Shown: in pieces, positions 8,618 through 19,892 of the stretch
How positions within the stretch are numbered: position 1 is the first letter of the stretch
How the letters are laid out: every line of letters begins with the position of its first letter
Assembly: GCA_028874335.1 (NCBI GenBank)
Contig: JAPPJY010000075.1
Location: 91,214-155,213 of the forward strand
DNA length: 64,000 bases
Direction: 5' to 3'
Origin: Gemmatimonadota bacterium
Lineage (GTDB): Bacteria; Latescibacterota; UBA2968; GCA-2709665
Notes under the pieces: generated by a model
The model's database searches: none
Told to the model about the DNA's origin: nothing
The model's input: only the letters and a program-made list of their open reading frames with translations
Translations under genes and position numbers: made by a program

Positions 8618-9817
8618 ATGGCAGAGATTTCACGGGCGGCGACTGAGTTGACGGTGGAGCGGCCGGGACTGCCGCCGGTAGCGGACCTGGAGGACGACAA
8701 CCTTAACAGCGAGTTGATGACGATCAACATGGGACCGCAGCATCCCAGCACGCACGGGGTACTGCGTCTGGAGATCAAGACGGACGGCGAGATTGTAGAG
8801 GAGGCAAAACCCCATATCGGTTATCTCCATCGTTGCTTCGAGAAGCACGCCGAGAATCTGCCGTATCCACAGGTCATTCCGTTCACGGATCGGATGGATT
8901 ATCTGGCGGCGATGAACAACAATATGGGGTATGTTCTGGCTGTGGAGAAACTCCTGGGGCTCGAGATTCCGGAGCGGGTGGAGTACATCCGGGTCATCAT
9001 GTGTGAGTTGAACCGGATTGCCAGCCACCTGGTTTCGTTCGGGACCTACGGAATGGATATCGGGGCGTTTACGCCCTTTTTGTTTGCCTTCCGGGAACGT
9101 GAGGATGTATTCGACCTGTTCGAAATGACGTGCGGTGCACGGATGCTGTACAATTATATCTGGGTGGGCGGGGTCTCTCACGATCTGCCGCCGGGTTTCG
9201 TGGAGCGCTGCCGGCATTTCCTCACCGACTTTGAAGGAAAGCTGAAAGAATACAACGATCTGCTGACGTACAACAAGATCTTCATCGAGCGAACCGCCAA
9301 CGTCGGCGTTCTGTCGCTCGAGTCAGCCTACAGCCACAACATTACCGGCCCGAATCTTCGGGGCTGCGGGGTGGAATGGGACCTGCGCCGCGACGAACCG
9401 TATTCAATCTACGATCGGTTCGAGTTCGACGTACCCTGCGGCGCGGGCGAAATGGGGACCCTGGGCGATTGCTGGGACCGGTATATGGTGCGCATCCGCG
9501 AGATGGAGCAAAGCGCCAGGATCGTGTCTCAGGCGCTCGATCAACTCCCCGAAGGCGGCGACGTACAGGCGGCGGTGCCCAGAAACGTGCGGCCCCCAAA
9601 AGACGCGGAGTGTTACGTTCGCAGCGAAAACCCAAGGGGCGAACTGGGTGTATACGTGATCAGCGACGGTTCCAACGTGCCGTACCGGGTGCGCGTGAAA
9701 TCGCCCTGCTTTACGGTGATGAGCGTATTCGACGAGCTCGCCAGGGGCCACTATCTGGCCGACATAATCGCCATCATCGGAAGCATCGATATCGTGCTTG
9801 GCGAGATCGACCGCTAG
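8618..9817 (+). CDS. nuoD: NADH-quinone oxidoreductase subunit D
   Basis: A 399-residue 49-kDa-family subunit that forms the quinone-binding cavity with NuoB. Seen: TINMGPQHPSTHGVLRL (with the catalytic histidine of the quinone site), LHRCFEKHAENLPYPQ, MNNNMGYVLAVEKLLGLE, and the C-terminal RVKSPCFTVMSVFDELARGH and IIGSIDIVLGEIDR, which ends exactly as the family does. It begins 3 bases after the nuoC stop. No nuoE, nuoF or nuoG follows; the next gene is nuoH. Confidence 0.96.
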   Translation: MAEISRAATELTVERPGLPPVADLEDDNLNSELMTINMGPQHPSTHGVLRLEIKTDGEIVEEAKPHIGYLHRCFEKHAENLPYPQVIPFTDRMDYLAAMNNNMGYVLAVEKLLGLEIPERVEYIRVIMCELNRIASHLVSFGTYGMDIGAFTPFLFAFREREDVFDLFEMTCGARMLYNYIWVGGVSHDLPPGFVERCRHFLTDFEGKLKEYNDLLTYNKIFIERTANVGVLSLESAYSHNITGPNLRGCGVEWDLRRDEPYSIYDRFEFDVPCGAGEMGTLGDCWDRYMVRIREMEQSARIVSQALDQLPEGGDVQAAVPRNVRPPKDAECYVRSENPRGELGVYVISDGSNVPYRVRVKSPCFTVMSVFDELARGHYLADIIAIIGSIDIVLGEIDR

Positions 9818-9836
9818 AGAGTTCGAGGAGAACGCG

Positions 9837-11012
9837 ATGCTCGAGTTGGCGGAGGTTCTTGTAAATCAGGTGGGCTTTTTGAGCGCCGTGCCGATCGGCC
9901 TGGTGTCCCTTGCACTGGGGCTGCTTGCCGGCATCGTCGTCGTAACGCTTGTCGCGGTACTCGGGCTCATCATGGTTTACATGGAAATGAAGATATCCGC
10001 ACACATCCAGGACCGCCTGGGACCGATGCGAACCGGGGGCTGGCACGGGTGGGCTCAGCCTATTGCGGACGGCGTCAAGCTGCTCCTCAAGGAAGATATC
10101 ATTCCCGCGGCGGCGGACAAGGGCCTCTTCATTCTGGCGCCCCTGCTGGTCTTCTCCGGGACCCTGGCCGTCTTCGTGTGCATCCCCTTCGGCGGCAGCC
10201 TGATCGTAAGCGATCTGAATATCGGGATCTTCTATATACTCGCCATTTCGTCGCTGGGTGTGCTGGGCATTCTCATGGCCGGGTGGGCGTCCAACAACAA
10301 GTGGTCTCTGCTCGGCGCGATGCGCTCGGCCGCACAGGTCGTGAGCTACGAAATCCCTGTGGCCATGGCCTTCCTGAGTGTGATCCCTCTAGTGGGTACT
10401 CTCAGCACGCAGGAACTGGTCGCGGCGCAGTCCGGATCGTTGTATCACTGGTTCGTGTTTCGCAATCCGTTTACGTTTCTCGCGTTCATCCTTTACTTCA
10501 TCGCCTCCCTTGCGGAAGTCAATCGCACGCCGTTCGACATACCGGAGGCCGAATCGGAACTGGTGGCGGGCTATCACACCGAATACAGCGGCATGAGGTT
10601 CTCCTTCTTTTTCGTGGCGGAATACGCGGCAATGGTTGCCGTGAGTATGGTCGGCGCAGTCGTGTTTCTGGGCGGCTGGCAGGCGCCCTGGGGCGGTTCG
10701 TTTCCGGCCGGTCCTATCTGGATGATCGGTAAGGGGCTCCTGCTGGTGGCGGTTCAGATGTGGATCCGCTGGACGCTTCCCCGGCTGCGCGTCGATCAGC
10801 TCATGTTCGTCGGCTGGAAGGTGCTCACGCCGGCCACTTTTCTGTGCATGCTCGGATCCGTTGTGTGGCACTTCGCCGTTCCGGTGTGGGTGCAGGAAAT
10901 CTCCAAGGTCGGGTTGATGGGCGCGATGGCCGTCGTTCTTGCCTTCCTGCTGCGTTCGGCCGCCCAGGGGTTGATGCACGGTCGGACACAGCGTGCCCAG
11001 ACCGCATCGTAG
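9837..11012 (+). CDS. nuoH: NADH-quinone oxidoreductase subunit H
   Basis: A 391-residue multi-helix membrane subunit that links the quinone site to the proton-pumping arm. Key motifs: MEMKISAHIQDRLGPMRTG, HGWAQPIADGVKLLLKEDI, ASNNKWSLLGAMRSAAQVVSYEIP, and NRTPFDIPEAESELVAGYHTEYSGMRFSFFFVAEYAAM. The conserved acidic residues of the E-channel are all present. The ATG at 9837 follows GAGGAG. The frame before it overlaps the end of nuoD. Confidence 0.96.
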   Translation: MLELAEVLVNQVGFLSAVPIGLVSLALGLLAGIVVVTLVAVLGLIMVYMEMKISAHIQDRLGPMRTGGWHGWAQPIADGVKLLLKEDIIPAAADKGLFILAPLLVFSGTLAVFVCIPFGGSLIVSDLNIGIFYILAISSLGVLGILMAGWASNNKWSLLGAMRSAAQVVSYEIPVAMAFLSVIPLVGTLSTQELVAAQSGSLYHWFVFRNPFTFLAFILYFIASLAEVNRTPFDIPEAESELVAGYHTEYSGMRFSFFFVAEYAAMVAVSMVGAVVFLGGWQAPWGGSFPAGPIWMIGKGLLLVAVQMWIRWTLPRLRVDQLMFVGWKVLTPATFLCMLGSVVWHFAVPVWVQEISKVGLMGAMAVVLAFLLRSAAQGLMHGRTQRAQTAS

Positions 11013-11056
11013 CAGGGCGGTGAATCTCCAGGGACCCTTCTTCCACAGGTGATGCA

Positions 11057-11545
11057 ATGGGATCGTATTTCAGGAATCTCTATCAGTCCGCGGCTTCCAT
11101 CTGGGTGGGCCTGAATATCACGTTGAAGCATTTGTTCACGCCGTCAATCACCCTGGAATATCCGGACGAGCGTTGGCAGATGCCGGAACGGGCGCGCAAC
11201 CAGCTGTTCAACGATATCGATGACTGTATCGGCTGCGATCAGTGCGCGAGAGCATGTCCCGTGGACTGTATCTATATAGAATGCGAAAAAGCAGGTCCCG
11301 ACGAGGACCTGGGTCTGACGTCAAAGGGGACGAAAAAGCGGCTCAAGGTGCTGCGTTTCGACATCGACATGGGGCTTTGCTGTTATTGTGGTCTTTGTAC
11401 GTATCCCTGTCCCACCGAATGTCTGATTATGACCCCGAATTACGAGTCGTCGGTCTACGATCGGACGGATCTGGTCTACCGCTACGCCCGTCCATGGGAC
11501 TACGAAAAGAAGCCCGCTGACGCAGAGTCCGCCGATCGTAAATAG
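11057..11545 (+). CDS. nuoI: NADH-quinone oxidoreductase subunit I (two 4Fe-4S clusters)
   Basis: A 162-residue ferredoxin-like subunit carrying clusters N6a and N6b. Two CX2CX2CX3CP motifs are seen: CIGCDQCARACP and CCYCGLCTYPCP. The spacing between them and the PTECLIM segment are typical. In complexes without NuoEFG this subunit is thought to be where an external donor, such as ferredoxin, delivers electrons. A CAGGTG site stands before the ATG. Confidence 0.95.
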   Translation: MGSYFRNLYQSAASIWVGLNITLKHLFTPSITLEYPDERWQMPERARNQLFNDIDDCIGCDQCARACPVDCIYIECEKAGPDEDLGLTSKGTKKRLKVLRFDIDMGLCCYCGLCTYPCPTECLIMTPNYESSVYDRTDLVYRYARPWDYEKKPADAESADRK

Positions 11546-11648
11546 ACTGCCGGGATCCCTGCAGGGCACGGCGCCGGAGACATCGGAGACGCGCCCGATG
11601 CAGGCGGACGATCTTGCCTGAAACCGGGCGCTCAGGATTGGTTGGCAT

Positions 11649-12170
11649 ATGGAACTCTCAACGATTGTGTTTTACGTGTTTGCCGCCGTCACCGTAGGGT
11701 CGGCGGCTGCGGTCGTTTTCGTAAGCCGGTTGATTTACGCGGTATTTGCCCTGTTATTTACGTTTTTCGGCGTCGCGGGTTTGTACGTATTTCTCGATGC
11801 CGATTTCCTGGCCGGGGCGCAGGTATTGATCTACGTAGGTGGAATCCTGATTCTGTTGCTCTTCGGCGTGATGTTGACCAACCGCATTTACGACTTGAAT
11901 CTGCTGGCAGAACGCGTGCAGTTCCTGCCCAGCGTGGTTGTCGTTGGCGCCGGGTTCGCGCTGCTGGTGATGGTGATCCTGAAAACATCGTGGCCGCTGT
12001 CCGAGGGGGCGGCGCCCGCTTCCAGTACCGCGGAGATCGGCAAGTCGCTCATGACAACCTACGTCCTGCCGTTCGAGGTGGCCGGCATGCTGTTGCTGGC
12101 TGCACTTCTCGGCGCTTCGATGCTGGCAGGAAAAGGGCAGGGGCAGGATGAGGACGAGGGAGAGTTATGA
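11649..12170 (+). CDS. nuoJ: NADH-quinone oxidoreductase subunit J
   Basis: A 173-residue, five-helix membrane subunit. It has the conserved third helix region with YVGGILILLLFGVML, where the glycine and tyrosine positions form the pi-bulge/TMH3 of the family. The C-terminus is charged. The last four bases overlap the start of nuoK (ATGA), so the two are translationally coupled. Confidence 0.94.
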   Translation: MELSTIVFYVFAAVTVGSAAAVVFVSRLIYAVFALLFTFFGVAGLYVFLDADFLAGAQVLIYVGGILILLLFGVMLTNRIYDLNLLAERVQFLPSVVVVGAGFALLVMVILKTSWPLSEGAAPASSTAEIGKSLMTTYVLPFEVAGMLLLAALLGASMLAGKGQGQDEDEGEL

Positions 12171-12472
12171 TCGCCCTGGAGCACTATCTGGTCGTGGGGG
12201 CCATTCTTTTCTGCCTGGGAATTCTGGCCGTTGCCACCCGCCGCAACGCAATCAGCATTCTGATGGGGGTGGAGCTCATATTGAATGCCGCCAACCTGAA
12301 CCTCGTCGCGTTCGCGCGGTTTTCCGATACAGGGCTGGAGGGACAGGTATTCGCCGTTTTCGTGATCGTACTCGCCGCGGCGGAGGCGGCGGTTGCACTG
12401 GCGATCGTTCTGAATATCTACCGCAATTATCAGATGGTCAACATCGACAGACTGGATTCATTGAGCGGTTGA
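12167..12472 (+). CDS. nuoK: NADH-quinone oxidoreductase subunit K
   Basis: A 101-residue, three-helix subunit of the MrpC/NuoK type. The two buried glutamates expected of NuoK are visible in MGVELILNAANLNLVAF and IVLAAAEAAVALAIV. Normal length. It overlaps nuoJ by 4 bases. Confidence 0.95.
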   Translation: MIALEHYLVVGAILFCLGILAVATRRNAISILMGVELILNAANLNLVAFARFSDTGLEGQVFAVFVIVLAAAEAAVALAIVLNIYRNYQMVNIDRLDSLSG

Positions 12473-12492
12473 CGGACGGTTCGGGAGACTGA

Positions 12493-14571
<2,079 letters not shown>

Positions 14572-14627
14572 ACCGTCATAATGTGAATTGCAGGTCATGA
14601 CCGGACTCGGGGACCCTGGAACGGCGC

Positions 14628-14725
14628 GCTGTTGCGTAACACTGTGGTTTTGTGTCTCTTGTGGGAATTGATTTCAGCCACGGATTTCTCGTAGTTTCGT
14701 ATTCTCGTATTCTCGCGACATTTGT
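14628..14725 (+). repeat. Dispersed repeat copy A: 61-bp conserved head plus short TTCGT tail
   Basis: Lies in the only sizeable gap inside the nuo operon (nuoL-nuoM, 219 bases). The first 61 bases match 36847-36907 at 50 of 61 positions, including CTCTTGTGG and CAGCCAC. Both copies then run into low-complexity sequence built of TTCGT/CTCGT words, short here and long in copy B. No coding potential. Confidence 0.75.
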
Positions 14726-14790
14726 AGTGAATCAGACCCGTTTTCGGACAGGTGTGTTTCCAGGTAGCTTCTGTGGGAGGTAGCCGACAG

Positions 14791-16368
14791 ATGGATCAGT
14801 GGATTCTTACACTCTTGACCTTTGTACCCGTGCTTGGCGCCGGGGTAATCCTGCTTATGCCCGGCAGGGCGGTCGATGCGATTCGCAGGGTAGCGCTGGC
14901 GGCGACCGGACTCTGCCTTCTGCTGGCCATCTGGCTGTTTCAGGATTTCGACCGGTCCGTACCCGGCATGCAGTATGAAGTGCGGCTTCCCTGGATCGAA
15001 TCATTCAACATCCAGTACTATATGGGCATAGACGGCCTGAGTGTTTCGATGGTGCTGCTGACGGCGTTGCTGGGTTTCCTTTGCGTTCCCGCGTCCTGGT
15101 CCATCAACCGCGGGGTCAAGGGATATTTCGCACTCTTTCTGCTGCTCGAGACCGGCATGCAGGGTGTGTTCGTGTCGCTGGACTTCTTTCTGTTCTACGT
15201 GTTCTGGGAAGTGATGCTGTTGCCGATGTACTTCCTGATCGGGATCTGGGGAGGGCCCCGAAAGGAATATGCCGCCATCAAGTTCTTTCTGTATACGCTG
15301 GCCGGGAGCGTCCTGTTGTTGCTGGTCATGCTCGCATTTTACTTCAACGTCACCGATCCAGGTACGGGACAGCATACATTCAATATGCTGGTCATGATGG
15401 ACCAGGCCAACCACTCCGAATGGCTTCGGGCCGGCATGATTTTCGGATATTCGGCTCCTGTAATCATCTGGATTGCCATGTTTATCGGTTTTGCCATTAA
15501 AGTGCCCCTTTTTCCGTTCCACACCTGGCTTCCCGATGCCCACGTCGAAGCGCCTACGGCCATCAGCGTCATTCTGGCGGGGGTGCTCCTGAAGATGGGT
15601 ACGTACGGTATTTTGCGGTTCAACTACCCGATGTTGCCCGATGTCACACGCGACTTCAGCTATTTCCTGGCCGTGATCGGGGTCATCAACATCATCTACG
15701 GCGCACTTGTTGCAATGGCGCAGACGGATCTGAAGAAACTGGTCGCGTATTCCAGTATCAGTCACATGGGTTTCGTGATGCTCGGCATGTCGTCCTTCAC
15801 GCCACACGGAATCAACGGGGCGGTATTTCAGATGTTCAACCACGGCACCATCACGGCGATGCTGTTTCTGCTCGTTGGCGTCATCTACGACCGGGCGCAT
15901 CACCGGTATATTGTATATCCCAACGATTATGAAGATCCGGATCTGCGAGGGAAGCTGGGATTCGGGGGGCTGTGGTCGCACATGCCGGTGTACGGCAGTC
16001 TCACGATGGTGGCGTACTTCGCCGCGCTGGGTCTGCCCGGCCTTTCAGGCTTTATCAGCGAAGCGCTCTGTTTCCTGGGCGCATTCCAGGTCCACCGCAC
16101 CATGACGATCCTGGGTACCCTGGGCGTCCTCCTCGGAGCGGCGTACATGCTGTGGGCATTTCAACGTCTGTTCATGGGACCGTTCAACGAACGGTGGAAA
16201 GATCTGCCCGAAATTAACGGGCGCGAGATTTTCAGTCTGGCTCCGCTGGCGGTCATCGTAATCGTCCTGGGAATCTATCCGTCGCCGGTGCTGGACCTGC
16301 TGGCGCAGTCGCTCGGGGAGCTTGTAAGGGATCTGAACGGGCCGGTTATGTCCGCGTTGCAGCGGTAG
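14791..16368 (+). CDS. nuoM: NADH-quinone oxidoreductase subunit M (antiporter-like)
   Basis: A 525-residue proton-pumping subunit. Typical segments: YYMGIDGLSVSMVLLTALLGFL, FYVFWEVMLLPMYFLIGIWGGPRKEYAAIKFFLYTLAGS with the conserved glutamate, KVPLFPFHTWLPDAHVEAPTAISVILAGVLLKMGTYG, and LVAYSSISHMGFVMLG. The ATG at 14791 has GGGAGG 10 bases upstream, and the family N-terminus begins there. The frame from 14752 is not needed. A dispersed repeat separates it from nuoL. Confidence 0.95.
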   Translation: MDQWILTLLTFVPVLGAGVILLMPGRAVDAIRRVALAATGLCLLLAIWLFQDFDRSVPGMQYEVRLPWIESFNIQYYMGIDGLSVSMVLLTALLGFLCVPASWSINRGVKGYFALFLLLETGMQGVFVSLDFFLFYVFWEVMLLPMYFLIGIWGGPRKEYAAIKFFLYTLAGSVLLLLVMLAFYFNVTDPGTGQHTFNMLVMMDQANHSEWLRAGMIFGYSAPVIIWIAMFIGFAIKVPLFPFHTWLPDAHVEAPTAISVILAGVLLKMGTYGILRFNYPMLPDVTRDFSYFLAVIGVINIIYGALVAMAQTDLKKLVAYSSISHMGFVMLGMSSFTPHGINGAVFQMFNHGTITAMLFLLVGVIYDRAHHRYIVYPNDYEDPDLRGKLGFGGLWSHMPVYGSLTMVAYFAALGLPGLSGFISEALCFLGAFQVHRTMTILGTLGVLLGAAYMLWAFQRLFMGPFNERWKDLPEINGREIFSLAPLAVIVIVLGIYPSPVLDLLAQSLGELVRDLNGPVMSALQR

Positions 16369-16441
16369 GTTCGCGAAAGACAGTTCGACGTTCCTGGACC
16401 TCGCTGCATTTTGAGCCCGACTCGATGGGAGGTATAATCAA

Positions 16442-17971
16442 TTGGCTGAGGCCATTGAATACGCGATCGCGGTGAATCTGGACGGTCTGCAATACATCTG
16501 GCCGGAGATCATCATTACGGTTGCAATTGTAGGCATCGTGACCGTCGACCTGATCCTGGCTGCAAAGAAGAAGGCGCTGTTGACGGGCCTGACGCTTCTT
16601 GTTCTTGTGGCCTGTCTGTTTTCGATCGCGGACCTGTACGACGAGCCGCCCCGGTCGCTGTTCATGGGCATGATCGCCCTGGACGGTTTTGCCCTGTTCT
16701 TCAAGCTGGTAATCGTGGTCACGACCATTGTGGTCACGCTGTTCGGCCTGCAATCGCGGGACATCGACGCCGACCGTATGGGTGAATTCTACGCGCTCTT
16801 TCTTTCTGTGGGGCTGGGCGGCTTTCTAATGGCCGGTGCGACCAATCTGCTGATGATGTATCTTGCGCTAGAGCTTGTCAGCCTGCCTTCCTACGTATTG
16901 GCGGGTTATCAGAAACGGGTCCGGCGATCCAACGAGGCGGCGCTGAAATACGTCGTTTACGGCGGGGTGTCTTCCGGCATCATGCTCTATGGATTCTCCC
17001 TGATCTACGGCCTGACGGGTACACTGGATATCTATGGGATCGCCGCGCGTCTTGGAACCACGGCGCCTTACGAACTGACGTTGTTTCTCGGAGCGACGCT
17101 CGCGATGGCCGGGTTCGGATACAAGGTGGCCTCTGTTCCGTTCCACTTCTGGTGTCCCGATGTCTACGAGGGGGCGCCGACTCCCGTGACTGCCTTCTTC
17201 TCGGTCGCTCCGAAGGCGGTCGGATTCGCCATGCTGGCGCGGTTCTTCTACGTGGGTCTGTCCGCCTTCGACGGTGCTTCGGGCGCGGGTGTCGCGTTAG
17301 GTGTGGCCTGGCCGGAGTTGCTCGCTCTCATTTCGGCCTTTACGATGACGCTGGGCAATCTGACGGCCATCTGGCAGCGCAACCTGAAGCGGCTGCTCGC
17401 GTACTCCAGTATTGCCCACGCGGGCTATATGATGATGGGTGTGGTGATGTTGTCGTCCGCGGGCCTGAAGGCAGTGATGTTTTATGCCGGCGCCTATCTG
17501 TTTATGAATCTGGGTGCGTTTCTGGTAGTCTTGCTGTTGGCCGAAAGAATCGGAAGCGAGGATATCGGGGATTACAGCGGCCTGGGTTGGCGTTCCCCCT
17601 GGATTGCGCTTGCGATGTCCGCGTTTCTTTTCTCTCTTACGGGCCTGCCGCCGACCGCAGGCTTTGTGGGAAAGGTGTATCTGTTTGCCGCCGTTGTCGA
17701 TGGCGGGCTCTACTGGCTGGCCGTCGTTGGCGCGCTGAACAGCGCCGTTTCCCTGTACTACTACGCGAGGGTTGTGCGCGCCATGTACCTTGAGAAGCCC
17801 CGCTCGGATACACCTGTCGTCATATCGCCGTTTGCCACGGCAACTCTGGCGGTCCTGTTCGTGGGAACGCTGCTGTTTGGCGTCTACTGGGCGCCGCTGG
17901 CCGACCTGGCCGAAACGTCTACCGCGATTTTCCTGAACGGTGGTGAAGCGGTTCAGGCCATGATGCGGTAA
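16442..17971 (+). CDS. nuoN: NADH-quinone oxidoreductase subunit N (TTG start)
   Basis: A 509-residue antiporter-like subunit, last gene of the operon. Seen: YLALELVSLPSYVLAGYQKR with the conserved glutamate, VPFHFWCPDVYEGAPTPVTAFFSVAPKAVGF with the channel lysine, and LAYSSIAHAGYMMMGV. It begins with TTG at 16442, preceded by GGGAGG with a 9-base spacer, and no better start is present. Length matches the family. Confidence 0.95.
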   Translation: MAEAIEYAIAVNLDGLQYIWPEIIITVAIVGIVTVDLILAAKKKALLTGLTLLVLVACLFSIADLYDEPPRSLFMGMIALDGFALFFKLVIVVTTIVVTLFGLQSRDIDADRMGEFYALFLSVGLGGFLMAGATNLLMMYLALELVSLPSYVLAGYQKRVRRSNEAALKYVVYGGVSSGIMLYGFSLIYGLTGTLDIYGIAARLGTTAPYELTLFLGATLAMAGFGYKVASVPFHFWCPDVYEGAPTPVTAFFSVAPKAVGFAMLARFFYVGLSAFDGASGAGVALGVAWPELLALISAFTMTLGNLTAIWQRNLKRLLAYSSIAHAGYMMMGVVMLSSAGLKAVMFYAGAYLFMNLGAFLVVLLLAERIGSEDIGDYSGLGWRSPWIALAMSAFLFSLTGLPPTAGFVGKVYLFAAVVDGGLYWLAVVGALNSAVSLYYYARVVRAMYLEKPRSDTPVVISPFATATLAVLFVGTLLFGVYWAPLADLAETSTAIFLNGGEAVQAMMR

Positions 17972-18049
17972 ACCGGTGTGCCGGGGTGAGGGGCGGATCC
18001 GATACGGGCCGCATCACGCGTGACCCGGTTTTTCCAGCACAGATACAGC

Positions 18050-18085
18050 AACAGCCCCGCGTTCCAGCATCGCGGGGCTGTTTTC
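18050..18085 (+). terminator. Rho-independent terminator of the nuo operon
   Basis: A perfect 12-base stem, AACAGCCCCGCG / CGCGGGGCTGTT, with a 9-base loop and a TTTTC tail, about 80 bases after nuoN. Confidence 0.9.
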
Positions 18086-18105
18086 TGAACGTCCGGATCT
18101 GTACG

Positions 18106-18531
18106 TTAGCCCCAGGCTTTTCCGCTGGAGCTTCTCTTCTTTTTTCTCAGATCGCCTTTCTCGACCAGAAACCCGAGCAGATTCTTGCGTCCCAGGGTTC
18201 TAAGGTAGCTCAACAGAGAGATTTCAGCCTCCTTTGCATTGAGCTTGTGGGTGTCGCACAATCGCTTGATCATTGCGGCCACGGACGTGCGGCCGTCACA
18301 CATATTCCAGACCTGAGAACCGATCTCATCAAGGACCAGCGTTCGTTTTTCGGGCACCCAGAATATTTTGGAAAGGATCTTCACTTTGGTGGTATCGGCC
18401 CGTCTCAACGTAATGGTCACCTCATCGTCGTTGTTCGTCTTCCATTCCAGCTGGCTGTTCCGGGCAGGTTTGGAGTTGAACATCGCCTCCCGGCTGATCT
18501 TGGGCTGTCTCTTCAAGGAGAACAAGGACAT
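18106..18531 (-). CDS. PqqD-like protein (RiPP recognition element fold)
   Basis: A 141-residue protein whose central part (about residues 48-118) has the PqqD pattern: ILSKIFWVPEKRTLVLDEIGSQVWNMCDGRTSVAAMIKRL followed by a helical EAEISLLSYLRTLGRKNLLGFL. The LDExGxxVW..cDGxxtv motif is diagnostic. PqqD domains are peptide-binding chaperones for radical-SAM RiPP enzymes, but no radical-SAM enzyme or precursor peptide is visible nearby. The N-terminus is basic and the C-terminus is a lysine-rich tail. AGGAAA precedes the ATG. It lies 38 bases downstream of the gene at 18570-19538, in the same direction, and the two probably form an operon. Confidence 0.75.
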   Translation of the reverse strand: MSLFSLKRQPKISREAMFNSKPARNSQLEWKTNNDDEVTITLRRADTTKVKILSKIFWVPEKRTLVLDEIGSQVWNMCDGRTSVAAMIKRLCDTHKLNAKEAEISLLSYLRTLGRKNLLGFLVEKGDLRKKKRSSSGKAWG

Positions 18532-18569
18532 AACGTTTCCTGAGGCACTGAGGTAGAGACGGGCCGCCG

Positions 18570-19538
18570 TCAGGATTCCGTGAATTCCGGAACGGCACCC
18601 TGGTGGCAGACCACGGAGCTGCGGGCATCCTCGATGTCCGCAGCATCCTTCTGTTTCTTGTAGTAGGTGTGAACCGTGTAAATCTTGTTTACGTGGCTGC
18701 AGGTCCAGACTCGGGCTTCCATATTCAGACGCGGTCTCACGTTCCAGAACGGTAGAGGCATCAACAAACCCCGCCAGCGGCTCTTGGGTTTTCCACTAAT
18801 CTGCAGACCCGGGTGATTACCGACGCTGGTCTCGCGGACATCCAGATTGACCTGCCGGAGGCTTTTGCGGAAAAACTCCTGATACCACTCCAAAAGCGTG
18901 CGCCTTTTCAGGAGTACCCTGGCAAGGCTGAGCCGGTCGACCTGAAGCATATTCCGGCCGTGCTGAAAACAGAGTCGAAGGTGTCCGGATTTGAGTTCGT
19001 AGCTCTCCAGAGAATACAGGGGAGGCGATGAACACACGAGATCATACAGCGCCCAGGTCCGGTGACCGTCGGGTGAAGTATCCCGAATTGAATTCAGAAT
19101 TCTGCCGATATTGTCCTGTGCATCCTCGTCCGGTCTTGTCCGTATTCTGACGAACAGGAGCCGGTCGGAAGGCAGACTGTAGAACACCAGCGCGTGGACC
19201 ACGTACTCGACCTGCCAGGCGAAGAAGACTGGAGAACGCGCATCTGGCAGGTCAATCCACCCTGCGTCGGGATTGCGGTTGATGTCGATACGTTTCTTTT
19301 CCTTGCGGGCACTCTGGGCGAGTCCATCGACAAAGCGGTCCACAATCGGCGCGACTCGCTCGTCGCCCCGAGCATCCTTCCACTCGATTTCCAGTCTGGC
19401 CAGCGTGGGATCATCCAGGCGAACGCTGCCTGCATTGAAGTCGCCCATTATCTTTCCGGGATTCCACTCCAACGGCACCTCGAGTGTCAGCCCGTGCCAT
19501 CCGAAAAGGGACCAGTCTGAGTAACGTAATGGCTTCAA
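18570..19538 (-). CDS. Conserved hypothetical protein paired with the PqqD-like gene (TTG start)
   Basis: A 322-residue soluble protein that I cannot assign to a named family. It opens LKPLRYSDWSLFGWHGLTLEVPLEWNPGK and contains two similar-looking halves. One runs from LEVPLEW to the VRIRTRPDEDA region. A second begins near PPLYSLESYELKSGHLRLCFQHG. Such internal similarity suggests a duplicated alpha/beta fold. The TTG at 19538 is preferred, with AAAGGTGG 6 bases upstream. The ATG at 19655 would add 39 residues that look non-coding. From memory, similar pairs of a PqqD-like protein and a ~300-residue unknown occur in Planctomycetes and related bacteria, but no function is known to me. Confidence 0.6.
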   Translation of the reverse strand: MKPLRYSDWSLFGWHGLTLEVPLEWNPGKIMGDFNAGSVRLDDPTLARLEIEWKDARGDERVAPIVDRFVDGLAQSARKEKKRIDINRNPDAGWIDLPDARSPVFFAWQVEYVVHALVFYSLPSDRLLFVRIRTRPDEDAQDNIGRILNSIRDTSPDGHRTWALYDLVCSSPPLYSLESYELKSGHLRLCFQHGRNMLQVDRLSLARVLLKRRTLLEWYQEFFRKSLRQVNLDVRETSVGNHPGLQISGKPKSRWRGLLMPLPFWNVRPRLNMEARVWTCSHVNKIYTVHTYYKKQKDAADIEDARSSVVCHQGAVPEFTES

Positions 19539-19768
19539 GTGACGCCACCTTTTACCTGGAGAATCAATGCGCCGGATGGATAAATATACGTAACCCGGTA
19601 CACCTGTCAAGCACTTTATGTTTGATCTAAGTATAGGTTTTGCAGTGGTTTGCAAATGAACTTCCGGGTGACAACATGCGGATTTCCGGTCTGGCGAAAG
19701 CCATCGTTCGACAAGAAACCGGCTTCTTTTGCGGCAGTAGCAATTGGCCGCACACTACAAAACTGATA

Positions 19769-19797
19769 TTGACGAATGAACTAATGTTCACTATATT
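19769..19797 (+). promoter_or_regulatory. lexA promoter with an embedded SOS (LexA) box
   Basis: TTGACG (19769-19774), a 17-base spacer and TATATT (19792-19797) form a good promoter about 95 bases upstream of lexA. The perfect palindrome TGAACTAATGTTCA (19777-19790) lies wholly inside the spacer. It fits the GAAC-N4-GTTC class of LexA boxes known from Bacillus and other non-enteric bacteria. Bound LexA would block RNA polymerase, giving autorepression. Confidence 0.88.
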
Positions 19798-19892
19798 CAA
19801 ATGAGCAGTGCCCATGTTAACGGACTGTATTGAAACGAACTGGACGTGTTTTCGAACTCCGAAAAGACGACCGGCTCTAGGGGAGATGCGCG

